A stretch of 64,000 nt of DNA, taken from Chionis minor. Taxonomy: Eukaryota > Chordata > Aves > Charadriiformes > Chionididae. The stretch is from positions 383,030 to 447,029 of the forward strand of contig VZSF01003935.1 of NCBI GenBank assembly GCA_013398295.1, read 5' to 3'. The notes under the pieces are model-generated. The model was given only the letters and a program-made list of their open reading frames with translations, ran no database searches and had not been told where the DNA came from. Position numbers and translations under genes: made by a program. Position 1 is the first letter of the stretch; each line of letters opens with the position of its first letter. Shown here piece by piece: positions 51,952 through 64,000 of this stretch.

Positions 51952-54900
51952 TCAGTGGTGTGTCCCAACACCACACTCAAAAATGAGGGGGGCACTATTA
52001 GTAGGACTGGGGCTTTGGGGAGTTGGGAGAGTTTTGTGATATTACACACAAAAAATCGATGGGTTTTCCCACTGAGACTTAACTTTCTTCTCAGAACTGC
52101 ATCAAAAAGCTTTTGCGGGACAGTGGAACCCAATGTGACGCCTGTGGCAACCCCTGTGTTTGATGCTTCCCACCACACACCCAAACAATGCACGCGAGAA
52201 ACCACATTTTGGGGAGGACACTTTCTGTAGCTAATGACCAGAAATAACACAGAAAACAGGTTTCAGAAACCTGTTATACACTCGGCAGGTTTGTTCTATT
52301 TAAGAGTGCAACCAAAAAATGCCACTCCAGGGGGTCCACAGTACTAAGCCGTGTGAGGTGGCCAAAAATTGGAGAACCATTTCACTTGAACATCTGAATG
52401 CAAGTTTATGTGCTCTGTCTCCTCGTCCAGCTGCTTTCTCGTTGAGGACTGAGGAAGAGAAGGGGAAGATTCAGACAGCAATATCACTCTCACAGACTCC
52501 AAATTAGTATTTTCAGTTTCCATGGTGAAATTCCCTTCTTACTCCAACATCGCCATCTGATCTCCAGACTTGGATCAACAGCCCAATTCACCAGAAGAGC
52601 CGTTTGGCCAAACGTGTCTTCATTTAATCTAATCATAACTGCAGCTCCTCGCACGCATTCCCATCTTATTCATTCCTTGCCAAGTTTCACTCATCAGTGA
52701 CCAGGACGTTTTGCTGTCTCAAACGCCGCCTGCTTCTCCTCAGTTACTGAACGTACCTTCAAAATGCGCCCTGACCTCATGGCCTGCGACTGAAAGAGAT
52801 GTTTCTCATCTGCCTTCTAGTTTCTGACCTCTTACACTTTATAACTCTTTACATGATCTATGCAGTTTTGAAATACCCATTATGCTGCATCATCCTTTCC
52901 ATAACTTCCAGTGTCACCAAACAGACCCTTGAATTCACCTACCTACGTCTCTGACTTCACACCTACCACTACCTGGAGCTCTTGGCCAATTAAGGTGGCC
53001 CAAAGAATTGTCTCTCGCCTGGGCTGTTCTAAAAAAATTTAAAAAAAGAAAACAAACAACAGAAAAACAAAAGCACAGATTGCTTTCTTACACGCAGGAA
53101 GCACTGTAAGTATTTCAGTTGTGATTAAAAAAAAGAATCCAAAACATTACGGGCATCAGGGGAATAAAAAAAAAAAGACACCCGATACAGGAGAGCTGAA
53201 CAAGCCAAGACTACGGCATACATGTACCAGAAGGAAGGAGCACAGAGACCTTGAAACAGGGGATGGGACCTTGAAGATACCACCGCAACCAGCCCAGCGG
53301 AACTTCAGCAAGCAACTGCCACAGCTTGGCATGGCCACCGGGCCCTTCAGCAGCACTTCAGCCCTGAGCTTTTCTACGCGAGGATTTGGGTTTCGCTACT
53401 TGCAGTATCCCTCTCCCATACAATACAAACGCTTCCACAAAGATGCCACATTCCTGTACGTAACCCCATTCCAGCATTTTCATCCTATGCTCAAACTGGT
53501 CACACACAGAGAGGAGACATTTCTGTGAAGGAAGGACTTGTTTCTCAAGATCAGGCCCCCGCATTCCTCACTGCTGTTCCCAGCATACAAGGACAAACCC
53601 TCAAGACCAGCTCTGGGGTCCTGAGGTCTCCTGTTACACTGCAGCCTCAGCAGAGACCTGCCATGAAGGACAGCAAGTCCTCAGGGGGCCCCAGTAACTC
53701 TAACACAACAATAACTTTGGGGGAGTTTCATCACTTGCGTGTTTTTTTGTGAACACGCAAACAAACATCCATAAAAATCAGCACCCGAGAGGCAATATTA
53801 AGAAATCCGACAGGAACTGCCAGACTGGATTAGGTTTCTGCTCTGACCCGTTTACCATTTATCCCTCCAGTCAGCGGCAACTGGCTTGTTGGAGAAGAAT
53901 TTGGGTCTTGGTGGATGGCGACCTGCTGGTCTATAACAGAATTTGAAATGCATCCTAATGCAGGAATTCAAACAAACTTTCCTAGTGTTTATCATAATGC
54001 ACTACTCAATTTTGCTTGCTCTTACGATTTAAATAAATCAGTTGGTCAGTTTTTAAGAAATGCTCTGCAAATACAGCTGTAAAACTACCAGGCAGCTAAA
54101 GCAAAGAACAGGGACGCTGGACAGACCCTTAATGAATGGAAAGGAGAGGCTTGTTCTTCTGAAACACCATCCCTTCACCAGCTGAGTTTAACACCGACAC
54201 TGTAGAGCTGGATATTCATTAAAAAAATCAATAAATAACCGGAAAGTTTCTCAGAAAACCCAGCTTAAAAGCAACACGATTTAATCCCCACCGTGTGAGC
54301 CTAGAATTGCCATCCTTCACAAGAGAAGGACACCGCAACCTTTCGCGGTCCTGAATCATCCACACAGGCCACAGAGGGGCTGCAGAGCTCCTCTGCCTGC
54401 GCTCCAGCCAAAAATCGTAGCTCCCACCAGTGCCTCCCAGTTTTAGACACCGTAGAGATGGTTCCTGCCCCAGCACCAGGCAGCACATCCTACCAGCACC
54501 CTCGGAATACTCATGGAAATGGTATATGACCCATTTTTTCCCCCCCCTGCATTCCCCTGGATCTTGCCTCCTGGATGGGTGCATGTACCAAACCCACACA
54601 GGTGAAATTACTGCAGTTGTGTCGTTCCCCCCCCGCCCCTTTAAAACAAAACAAGCAAAACCAACCCAAAATTCCCTACAGCCCCATCCTGAGAAAAACT
54701 AAAGAGGGTACTGGACTGAATAAAGGCCCCCTGCTCAGCGCGGAGAGCATCTCTCCATCACAGATGCTGAACACATTTATTCTCCTTCATGCGGGAAGGT
54801 TGATGGACTGATTAAAAATGTAAAAGGAGGAACAAAAGAAGGCTCAAAAAACCCCACAACCAAGTGGGGTGATTCTGTGAAATATTAACGCAAATCTTCC

Positions 54901-57900
54901 TGAATGGGCTGAGATTTGTGCCCGACGGAATCAAGCGCCTCTCCCGTCTGGAGTCCTCGCCACGCTCCATTCCTCACCCGAGGTGAGCCGGGGCAGCTCA
55001 CATGCGGAGCAGATGGCCAGCGAGTCTCTGCTGCTGGAAAAAGACACCTAACAGCAATTTCCAATTTTCAGGGCTCTTGCTCTTTTAGGAGGCAGAAACA
55101 CCCAGAGGCAATTGCTCACTCCGCAATCTTCCAGCTGGATTTCCAAGACGGAGAGCAGTACCAGGCTCCTTTAGAGCAAAAGGCTTTCAGAAACCATTAC
55201 CCTAACAGAGACTGTATTTACAGTTACTACACCAAAAGAAAGCAATCTCTTACAACCATCACCGTTACTACTTTTCAGAATAAACCAAAAATAACGATTC
55301 ACAGGCTAATTTTACTTTTTAGCTGTATTCCTGAATTTCCTGTGTCAGCTAGTTTATACTCTAGCAGCACTCCCAAAGAGAGCCATCACTTTGGATATCA
55401 GAGCTGAATACTGTACAAAGACAAATATTGATTTTGTGGGTGCTCTCCAGATGGACACTACCGCTCCTCATCCTTCAGACAAGGAACAAGCACCAGGACA
55501 AAGCAGGAGGCAAACTTCACGGCTGTCCTTCCCTATTTCCACATTTACAGCGCTTTCAGTTTCCCTTATTGAAGGAGCAGAACCCAGAATACACAAAAGT
55601 ACCAGGGTTTAAATAAATTCCACATTGAAACCCAGTGCAGCAAGATCTGCGACTGGCACCCCTAAGTGCAGCTATAACGCAAATAAGGCTTAAATGTATT
55701 TACTTTTACTGGCACTGTGAAACTTAGATAGTATATCTCTTGCGGAGAAAATTGGGAGGAGGGGAACTTACCTTTCACTCACAGACTTCAGACACTTTCT
55801 TACTCAAGGCCAATTAACTCAAGCAATAAGGGATTAAAAGCTCATTAATGATGTTACGCCAACTCCTTTTCTCGCAGCACAGAAAACCAGACTAAAGATT
55901 TGTATAAGCAAAGTGGCTTTACTGATTCTCAGCAGCCACTAAATCTCATTCACAGCAATAACTACCGAAGGACAAAGACCTACGGGGATACGGATAACAA
56001 GAATAACAAAGCAAAGATCAGTGCACATCTTAACAACATTTATTTAAGAAAAAAAAAATAACAAAAGAAGTCAGCTATATGCTTCCAAGCAGAGGTTGAT
56101 TATTCTCCTACGAAATTTTCTTGGCAGGTCATCGTTTGCAAAATATTTGGCATGATTCTTCCCAAAGATAAAGCTGGAAACAGACCCTGACCACAAAAGT
56201 ACTATTTAGCAACTAATGCAGCACAAAAGATACAAACAAATACCACATGAGAAAAAAACAACAACAAAAAAAAAAGCAGCCCAATTTTGACTCAGCTGGG
56301 GCAGACCACTGGCAAGGACCAAAACAGAAAAGAACCTTTTCAGGTTACAACTATGTGCATTAGATTATTTTGAAAGAAATAGCACACTTTCCTGAGGATT
56401 AAGATACATTTTTTAACGTAAGATTACACAAATCAAAGAATGCCCATGAAGCCACTAGTATATGTAAACAGATGCCTAACAGCTTTACTGGCCAGGGTAT
56501 AAAACTAGGGGGGAATGACCAAAACCAACAAAAAAAAAAAACCCCACAGACCTTCAAACATACTATTAAACTACAAAAAGAGAGGGATTTTAAAAGGGTT
56601 TAGTCACCGAAACACATGAAAAAGAAATGAACTATTTTATTTTATTCTTATACTGAATGCATAGATGACAGCACAGGAAAATCCCCCCGCAGCATTATGG
56701 ACTACAAATTCCAGTAACATTAAAAGATTACATATTTTATCAGCTGCAGGGGAATTTATTTACTCCTTACAGATCAAAGAACTATGAGATTTGTCAACTA
56801 AAATATCTGACAAGTATCTACGTCTCTTTTCACTGAGAAAAAATAAAATAAATCAGTGAGTTGATCAGATAGGTCTCCTAACACCCCTACCAAGTCAAGG
56901 CAGCACTATTAACCCCACTTCATGCAACAGGAAGACACCAATATTTTTTATTTCAGGGAAGCTATGACGAACTTATGATTATTTGTACATAACAAGGGTA
57001 GAAGGACTAAGCAACACATTGCAGTCACGCAGGAAATCCACAGCTGGGGTCCAAAGCACTGGACTATGCTTTCCCACCACCACAAAAAAATCTGGCTTTC
57101 TACGCAGGCAGGAAAAAGAAGTTTCTAAAGGAAAGGCAATAGGGGTTTTTTTTGCTTTTTTGTTTTTTTGTTTTTTTAAATTAAGCCACTTGTGTTGCAT
57201 TAAAAAATTTTAAGACCATCATTTTACTTTTTTGACACCAAAGAAAAAGAAATTTTTTACTGCTTTGCATTATAATCGTGAGTTAACGCAACACACAAGA
57301 TGTGTCCCTTCAGAAAGGCAGAACTGAGTAACCGTCGTTGGTATTTTAAAGAGGAGAAGAAACTGCAATTCCAAGATTGCAACTCTCATACCAATAGTAT
57401 CAGCATGCAACTTCCTAAAACACCAGAAATACTTTCGGACATACTCTCAGATTAGTCAGACCAAAATATCCCAGTGTATGCATTTTGCTGGGGTTTTTGT
57501 TTGTTTTATTGGAGCTATTTTGCTTGGAATTGCAGTCCCTCATGCTGTAATTGAGACACATGTGCAAGCACATTTTGAACTACGGAGTGTTTGGACAAAC
57601 CACTCCAGCTTTTCATGTCACACACAGGCTCTTTTGCAGTACTGAGCCTTCCAAACCCAAGGTAGACATCTATATCGACTCCTTTCCCTTATTGTAATTT
57701 GTTTGAGAGAATCAAGAGAGGTGCAGGTGAAAAATGTGTATTTAAGTAGAAAAATCTATCTCCAACACAGCTGTTCAGCAATTGCCTCCTTAAAATTTCA
57801 ATTCATCAGAGATGAACTCACAAAACTAAAAGGAACAAGCCATAAAGTTGTCTTCATGAAGAAAATAGGTCTGGGTGCTTTGTTCTTTGTTGTTGTTAAA

Positions 57901-60408
57901 TAAAACAGCGACCAGGATAGAAAGAATGAATAACAAAGCAGCTGTGTAAATCAAAGAAGTTAAAAGAAAATGAGTTAAAAATAGGAGCAGGGAGATTCTT
58001 CTTCTGTAAACTTTATTTTGCACCTGTACTGTATCAATTGTTACCTTCTTGGGGTGGAAGATGGTTAAGACACAACAATTTCCTCTCAATTTCATTAGTG
58101 CAGGTGTGTATACCTGCTTCTTTCTGACTGCTGCAATGGTACCACTCTTCAGCTGCTTCTTTAGAATAAAACCCAACATTCATTTACAATCTTAATTTTA
58201 GATCTTATGATGATGAACTAGTGTTCGGTAATATTCCTAATTCAGTGGGCAATTCAAAATCACAGCCTGGAATTCTGTTGAAATAAACCGAAATGACATT
58301 TCAGTCATTTTTTAATGAGGAAAATTAGAACTTTTACATGTGCTATATACATGAGAAAGGTTAAGTATAAAGTATGCTTTGCACTTATGCTGATTAAGAG
58401 AGAAACTACGCTGCCATTTCACTAGATGATATCTTTCACGATTTTACAGCTCGTATCCTCTGACAGCTTGTTTTTAGCCAGAACAGAGGAGAGAAAAGAA
58501 ACTTCAATATTTTTTTTTTAAATCATTTTCTCAGTTTTGACTGATCCACTCATTTAAATGATGTAACTTGAAAAGAAGAAACAAATTTTTTCGACAGCTT
58601 AATTTACAGTTGTCAAACACTGGTTTCACTTCAGTTTCAAGCACTTGGCCAGGGACTTCCTCACTTTACTGGCTCAACTTTCTTTAAAACATGGACTGAA
58701 AACACACTGCCTCGAATAATATGCATGCTACAGAGATTACAGCATTACAGTAAATTAGGCCCAATGATTTAACTGAAATTTTAAAGAAATATTGCTTTTC
58801 TTTTCAATTTTAATATACTAGAGAACATCTTCCATCTTACCTTATTTCTCTCTGTTTCTAAGTATTTTAACTTGCCTTTGCTGGATCCTTGGTGGACCCC
58901 CGAGGCTGTCTAGGCGATGCCCCTCCATCCTAGGATGCCGCTCAGCCTGACAATCTCCTCTCCAACTCTCCAAAAGCCCACCGTTCCCACCCCCAATAAA
59001 TTTAATCCTTTCTCTTCACCAGCTGTGTGGATTTTCCATGGACCAGCCTTCCTGAGCCAGACACCCCGAAGGAATGTGTTTGAGAAAGCTGGTGGAAATC
59101 ACGATAGCGAGTCCGAGGAACTCTGCGCAGCCTGGCTGTTTCCCTGTTTCCAAAACTACCCCTCAGCTTGCAAGCATCCACTGCTCTAGGATAACATACA
59201 CAAGATTTCCTCAGCATATGCATGATTTCCTATTAGCATGAAGTTATAATACCCAAGGGCAAATTCAGTTGCCCAGTGCATTCAGTCCTCAGCATCCTGG
59301 TTGTCCTAAGAACTGCTATATTGGAGGTTTGATGATCTGCACACTCGCTTAGCAGAAAGGAGCAAGCCACAGGACCTTCAAGAAGTAGGACGCTGACCTG
59401 TGTGTTGGGTTTGTTTTTTGTTTTTTCTTATGGAAGACAGCAGCCAAAATGCAATAGAGGAATCAAAAAGCAGTCCTGGAAACCGAAATAGACTATAGCC
59501 ACATTCTTAAGTAGAAACCCTAAGCTGTTACATCAAATATTATTATCAGGTCTCTGCAAGACATGATACATCCTGCAAGTATGTTCCACCTGCAGGAAGT
59601 TTCAGATACCATCACTGCCCTTCTCTGCACATGAACAGCAGAGCCTGAACTCACGTAATCAGAGGGCAACCACACAGGGATCACATGCAAATTCCACTTC
59701 AAGCTTCCTGTAGCTAAAGAAAATGCTACACACGGAAGAAGTTAACGAAAGCAGAAACCAGGAAGAGAGTAGGAGGGCCAAAGCCATAACGTCAGGACGA
59801 ACTCAACGTCCAGTGAAACTCCATCGCAGGGACAGATAAAGCTGATAAGGAAATAGCCTGGCACCACACCTCTCAGGACAAACCAAGCACAGCCAGCCTG
59901 GCTGGCACGCAGTATCTCACACACTTTCACACACCACCCAAAGCACTGAGGCTCTGAGGAACAGAGGCAACAACTGCTCTTTCAGAATTTCACCGTATCA
60001 TGCTTTCACGGAGAAAAGTCACGGCCTGCCTGTCCTCCTCCTCCTCCACCCCTGCGGGAGCTAACTGCTGCTCCAGCCAGAGTCAGTTTGTACTCGAGAC
60101 ATCCCACTGCAGGATTTAGACAAACCTCAACACCCACAGAATGAGAAAAAGGAAAAATTTATGTTCATCTACCCTAAACGGGCAGTCAGTTATGACTGCT
60201 GAAGCAATGGCAGATCATAAAACGTTCTCAAGATCTCCCTCCCCATCCTCACAAGTCCCTTTGTCCCCAGTTCGATATTGTGAGCCAAATAGAAAAACAG
60301 ACTCTCTACACAGGACCTGTTTGGCAAAGGTTTAAAGGCACTACGTTAACCAAAAAGTTACTCGTGCCTCTTCACAATTAGCCAAGAAGCAGAGGATCAG
60401 AACTCAAA

Positions 60409-60439
60409 TTAAATTTAAAGCACTGTGCTTTAAATTTAA
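60409..60439. repeat. near-perfect 31-bp palindrome
   Basis: The 15-bp arms ttaaatttaaagcac and gtgctttaaatttaa flank a single T. Both arms are perfect. Confidence 0.9.
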
Positions 60440-60461
60440 ATGCAGACACACCTGACAAAAC

Positions 60462-60491
60462 GAAACTGCATATGCAGAAACTGCATATCCT
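60462..60491. repeat. 15-bp tandem duplication
   Basis: gaaactgcatat repeats with a 15-bp period, two copies. Confidence 0.8.
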
Positions 60492-63400
60492 GTCCAATTA
60501 CTGACCCAGCCTCCTCCTAAATATCATGCTGGTGAAGGTATTTTGACTATGCAGATACCTGCCGTCCAGCCTCAGAAAGCCTTGCCCCTCGTGAGCTGCT
60601 AGCGCTACAAAAGCGATACCCACGTAGCCGAGCTAGCTCAGTTCCCTCCCTCCACGTATCCTATCGTTATCCTCCCCTGCAACAGAAATCGTCTCCATAA
60701 GGCAGGGAGCATTTAAAAAGGCAAAGCTTCTTTCACAAAAACAGTCTTAAATGAAAAGAGATCTCAGCTGTTTAAGAGAATCTATCATTATATTTAAATT
60801 AACAACCCGCCTCTTACAGGCAATGTGACTGTGAATACCTGCAACTGATATATCAAATACTCTCTCCTACCCCACTGATGACCAAGTGCATCAAAAAAAA
60901 AAATTTCAGCTGCTGCCGTTTTCAAACCTCTCGTAAATACAACACAAATACCTGAAACTGTGAATCACTGGAGAGCAATGAACACTCATCAGGCACTGCT
61001 TCTTGTCAAATTTTAATTCTTTATTGAGACAAAATACGTCTATAAAAATATGGTATGACCCCACCTTTATTCTTTCTACCTACCATGTTTACGTGTGCAT
61101 GTGCGAGAAACTTTACTGCTCATGTTTCCTTAAGATTAATGATTAAATCTCCCAAATGTCTTTGAGAGTCTCATGATTACAATTCAACTATTATCTTGCA
61201 TGTGTGTACATTAAACAGTGAGTTAAGGCAAATGTAACGCAATTCTATATTGCTTCAACAGCAATGATCAGCGAACAGCCGTACACACAGCTGACAAAAA
61301 ACCCCAAGAACGCAGCTTCTTGGAGTGGACCACGACATTAAATGTGAGAAGAAATGATGCCTCTAATACCGCACAGGAAAGAGCTACACCAAGAAAGCTG
61401 AAGAACAACTTCTTACCAACCAGACCACATAGTCCCCCTGTGGTGACGTCTTCACTCTGAAGAGAAACACCACTTGCCTTACTGGAAAGTCTCAAAATTC
61501 AAATTTCAACAGGCTACAAATCCAGCTGTTCACACTAACCTGAAAATAAGTTTCATTCAGCTCTCTGGACATGTCCAGCCAAATCTTCCTCACCTCTATG
61601 AAAACACAAACCTTCTATACACCCTATTCACGGAGAAGACACAAAAACAGACCTCGGAGAAGAGTAACTCCAACCTGCCAAGATATCAAATAAGGCATTA
61701 AAGATGTCAGTTCAGTAAACGCAGCAGTTCTGGCCCCCAGGACTGCAGGTCCGCTCCACGCTCTGAGGGGTATCTCTGACTGCATCTTGCACGACCTTTT
61801 TACCATCTTCAGGAGCAGAGAAGTCAGCAGAAACACATACAGCAACACACAGGTACCGACGAGGGAAAAGTACTGGATGAAGCTAAGGCTTTGGACCAAA
61901 GCCTTTGGCATTTCTTATTCTCCCTCTTTTGCAACGAATTTCAGATTTTTTACTGCCTGCTTTTGATGTACCGACCGGCATCTGCTCAAACCGTATCCCA
62001 TTTTTCAGACAAGCCACTCTTGAACAGATTCCCTAAATGAGAAAAGGGAAAGGGGGTGGGAAATGCACAACAAATAATGCCGTATGGTGCTGCCTGCGTA
62101 AATATGCTCTCCATGTCTAGCAAACCACAGGTTGGAGAAAAACGTGGTGGTATATAATATAGAGACCCCTTCCTTGTAGTTAGGCAGATTGAGTTAACCT
62201 GTCAGGAGATTACTCTACTTGGTGACGCCAAATGAAAGCAGATAAATGATCTCTGCAATGCCTCTTCCATAGGCACACTCAGCAAGGAGATCTGGGGAAG
62301 GCCTGGTGGAATAAATTGTCTTTTGCTATTTTTCTACTACTGTCAGCATCAAGTCTGCCTTATTTACCTACTCTCATTAAAAGTGAGGTACCATCTGTTT
62401 TTATAGATCACAAATGCCAACTCTTGAACGAAATACTCTGCCCTTTTCATTGAGTTTTTACTGGAATCCCAGAATGCACTCAGGAACACCAAAAGTGCCA
62501 TAAACCACAAACCAAAGGTTGTGGCATCCAGCAAACCTTGCCGAGTGCTCTTATTGCTAGGAAGCCTTCAGAAACTGGGGAAGAACTATTCCAGCTTCTT
62601 GAAGAAACATAAAATCTGAAATCCTAACAAATGGCAAAGTGTGAGAAGGTGGTCTCAGCAATCTAAATTGCAAGACATCGAGATTGCCTTGAGTTGAAGA
62701 ACAACTTTTCGGACTATGGAGACCCACCCATTTTGCATTGTTCCCAAATGGAATCACCGTGGCTTGACGCTGCCTCTTCTTTTCATTCACAGCCATAACC
62801 CAGAAGCCAGGTGCCAAACACAAATAAAGGTAGCAAGCAGATTTGTTTTTCCAGCTGCAGAGCGGATGGACAGTTGCTGGTGTCAGCAAAATACACTGGC
62901 CAACTCCGTTACGGCCTTGCTAACAGGAAGAGCTGTTCTCTCTGACATGGACAGTCTGCGTACTTCTACCACGCACCTCTGCCGATGGGACCGGGAGTCA
63001 CTCGGACACCTCACGCTACCTATCTTGGATGCGTTCAAAATTATCCAAATGTGTTGGCAACGAAGACGAACGCTGCATCTTCTGGTGACAAAGATGAAGT
63101 AGATACCGGTATGCAAATATTCTCATCTTTGATCTGTTCTTCCTCCTCAGAGATTTCCTCTGCTGGTGGGGGGATGGAGCGGGGGTGTGTTTCAAAGGGG
63201 ATGTGTGAACTGCACTATTCGCTTCCTCTGGATGGGTATCTCGCATTGAAACGGAACTCTGGGGTGGAAGACTGAATATGAAGCACCTCTCACGTTTGAG
63301 ATCGGTCTCCAAAAATGTGTGCAACATGCAGGGAACTAAGGAACACGCTCTGGTTAACTCCTTCCTGTGCAAATCCACAGGATGCCTCAGGCTCCCTCAC

Positions 63401-64000
63401 TGATCGTACCACAAATAAATGAGGAATAACAAAATCATCTACCCAGCAGAACATCTCCTGAAGGACGAGTACTAGACAGTAATACCGCAACTGAAGACTA
63501 CATCAAAGACAAGGCTGGTACCAACAGGACATTAAACTCAATTCTCAGTTCCTCCTTGGCTTAAGAGACACTGGGCACAGCCTTGGTATTTGCTGACGAC
63601 AGCACGCTGCAAAGTTACTACCACTTTCTTTGGCTCCTCTGAAGACCTAACCTGGGAGGAAAACTCTCTTCATAAGAGCTGGATAAAAAAGTCAGATCTT
63701 TTCTTTAAGATTTCAGAGACTACCTGCTTTTGAAAGTAAGAGACAGGGAGAAACAGACATAGGGAGAAACACTCTATTTCCATCACATAACTTACCATTA
63801 ACAGAAAACATGAGCAACAGGAGGTCATTATTTAAAGCCAAACAGCTTTGAATGTTCCACAACAGAGACTAAATGCTTAATAAGAAAGAAAAACTTGCAA
63901 AGATCACAAATGGAAAAGCAAGGGCTTCCCCCCCAAGTCCTGAGTATCCTAACAGAGGGTGTCAATAAGCAACGGAGCATCTGAGTTCTCAGCAATATAT

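Larger units (their letters stand above)
47665..64000 (-). other. MAP4K5 upstream intron, more than 16 kb, no exon found
   Basis: I searched for the glycine-loop exon (GSGTYGDVYK) on the minus strand and did not see it, nor a CpG island. Contents: a 30-bp tandem repeat (51879-51951), short direct repeats (50408-50431, 60462-60491), a 31-bp palindrome (60409-60439), (at)n at 50752-50763 and T-rich runs near 57146-57178. No recognised CR1 and no other gene. Confidence 0.65.

Noticed and set aside
54916..55407. 163-residue plus-strand ORF
   Set aside because: No family resemblance and no gene context; its amino acid order looks random.
57826..58179. 117-residue minus-strand ORF with hydrophobic segments
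   Set aside because: The hydrophobic stretch LLLFLTHFLLTSLIYTAALL could be a membrane segment, but T-rich intronic DNA readily gives this. No splice sites or known family.
1..64000. Undescribed multi-gene system, CRISPR array, provirus or operon
   Set aside because: The window is explained by one intact spliced host gene with CR1 repeats; no arrays of spaced repeats, LTR pairs or clustered coding frames were seen.

Overview
The window is vertebrate nuclear DNA, almost certainly from a bird. The main evidence is several CR1 (chicken repeat 1) LINE fragments with the avian CR1 3' end, plus a spliced gene whose translated exons closely match vertebrate MAP4K5. The species cannot be named. There are no bacterial or viral genes; nearly all the short ORFs are chance intronic ORFs, CR1 remnants or extended exon readings.

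One gene explains the whole window. It is MAP4K5 (KHS/GCKR, a germinal-centre-kinase-group MAP kinase kinase kinase kinase), transcribed from the minus strand, so it reads from high to low coordinates. I could place 30 coding exons, from 47607-47664 (first visible) down to 561-648 (last, with the stop codon at 561-563). Their phases join without conflict into one open frame of 2481 nt (826 residues plus stop). The first coding exon, with the start codon and the glycine-rich loop, is not seen and probably lies beyond position 64000; positions 1-560 are probably 3' UTR.

Layout in transcript order: 47665-64000 is intron upstream of the first visible exon. Exons at 47607, 33483, 32277, 30387, 29091, 28954, 26992, 25919, 25377 and 23975 encode the kinase domain (VAVK-type lysine, HRD, DFG and APE motifs all present). 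Exons at 23234-15525 encode the acidic and proline-rich linker with SH3-binding-type segments. Exons at 14799-561 encode the C-terminal CNH (citron homology) domain. The intron between 33573 and 47607 is 14 kb; the others are mostly 0.1-4 kb.

Intronic content: CR1 copies at about 1597-1858 (+), 27961-28118 (-), 31210-31906 (+), 34854-35440 (a + copy nested in a - copy) and 46261-46650 (-); a decayed 5S rRNA-derived sequence at about 37962-38081; several palindromes, small tandem repeats and candidate regulatory motifs. I found no undescribed multi-gene system. The most interesting points are an in-frame 19-codon extension of the exon at 16280-16490, the 5S-derived element, the nested CR1 pair, a G-quadruplex motif and candidate CTCF and CRE sites.
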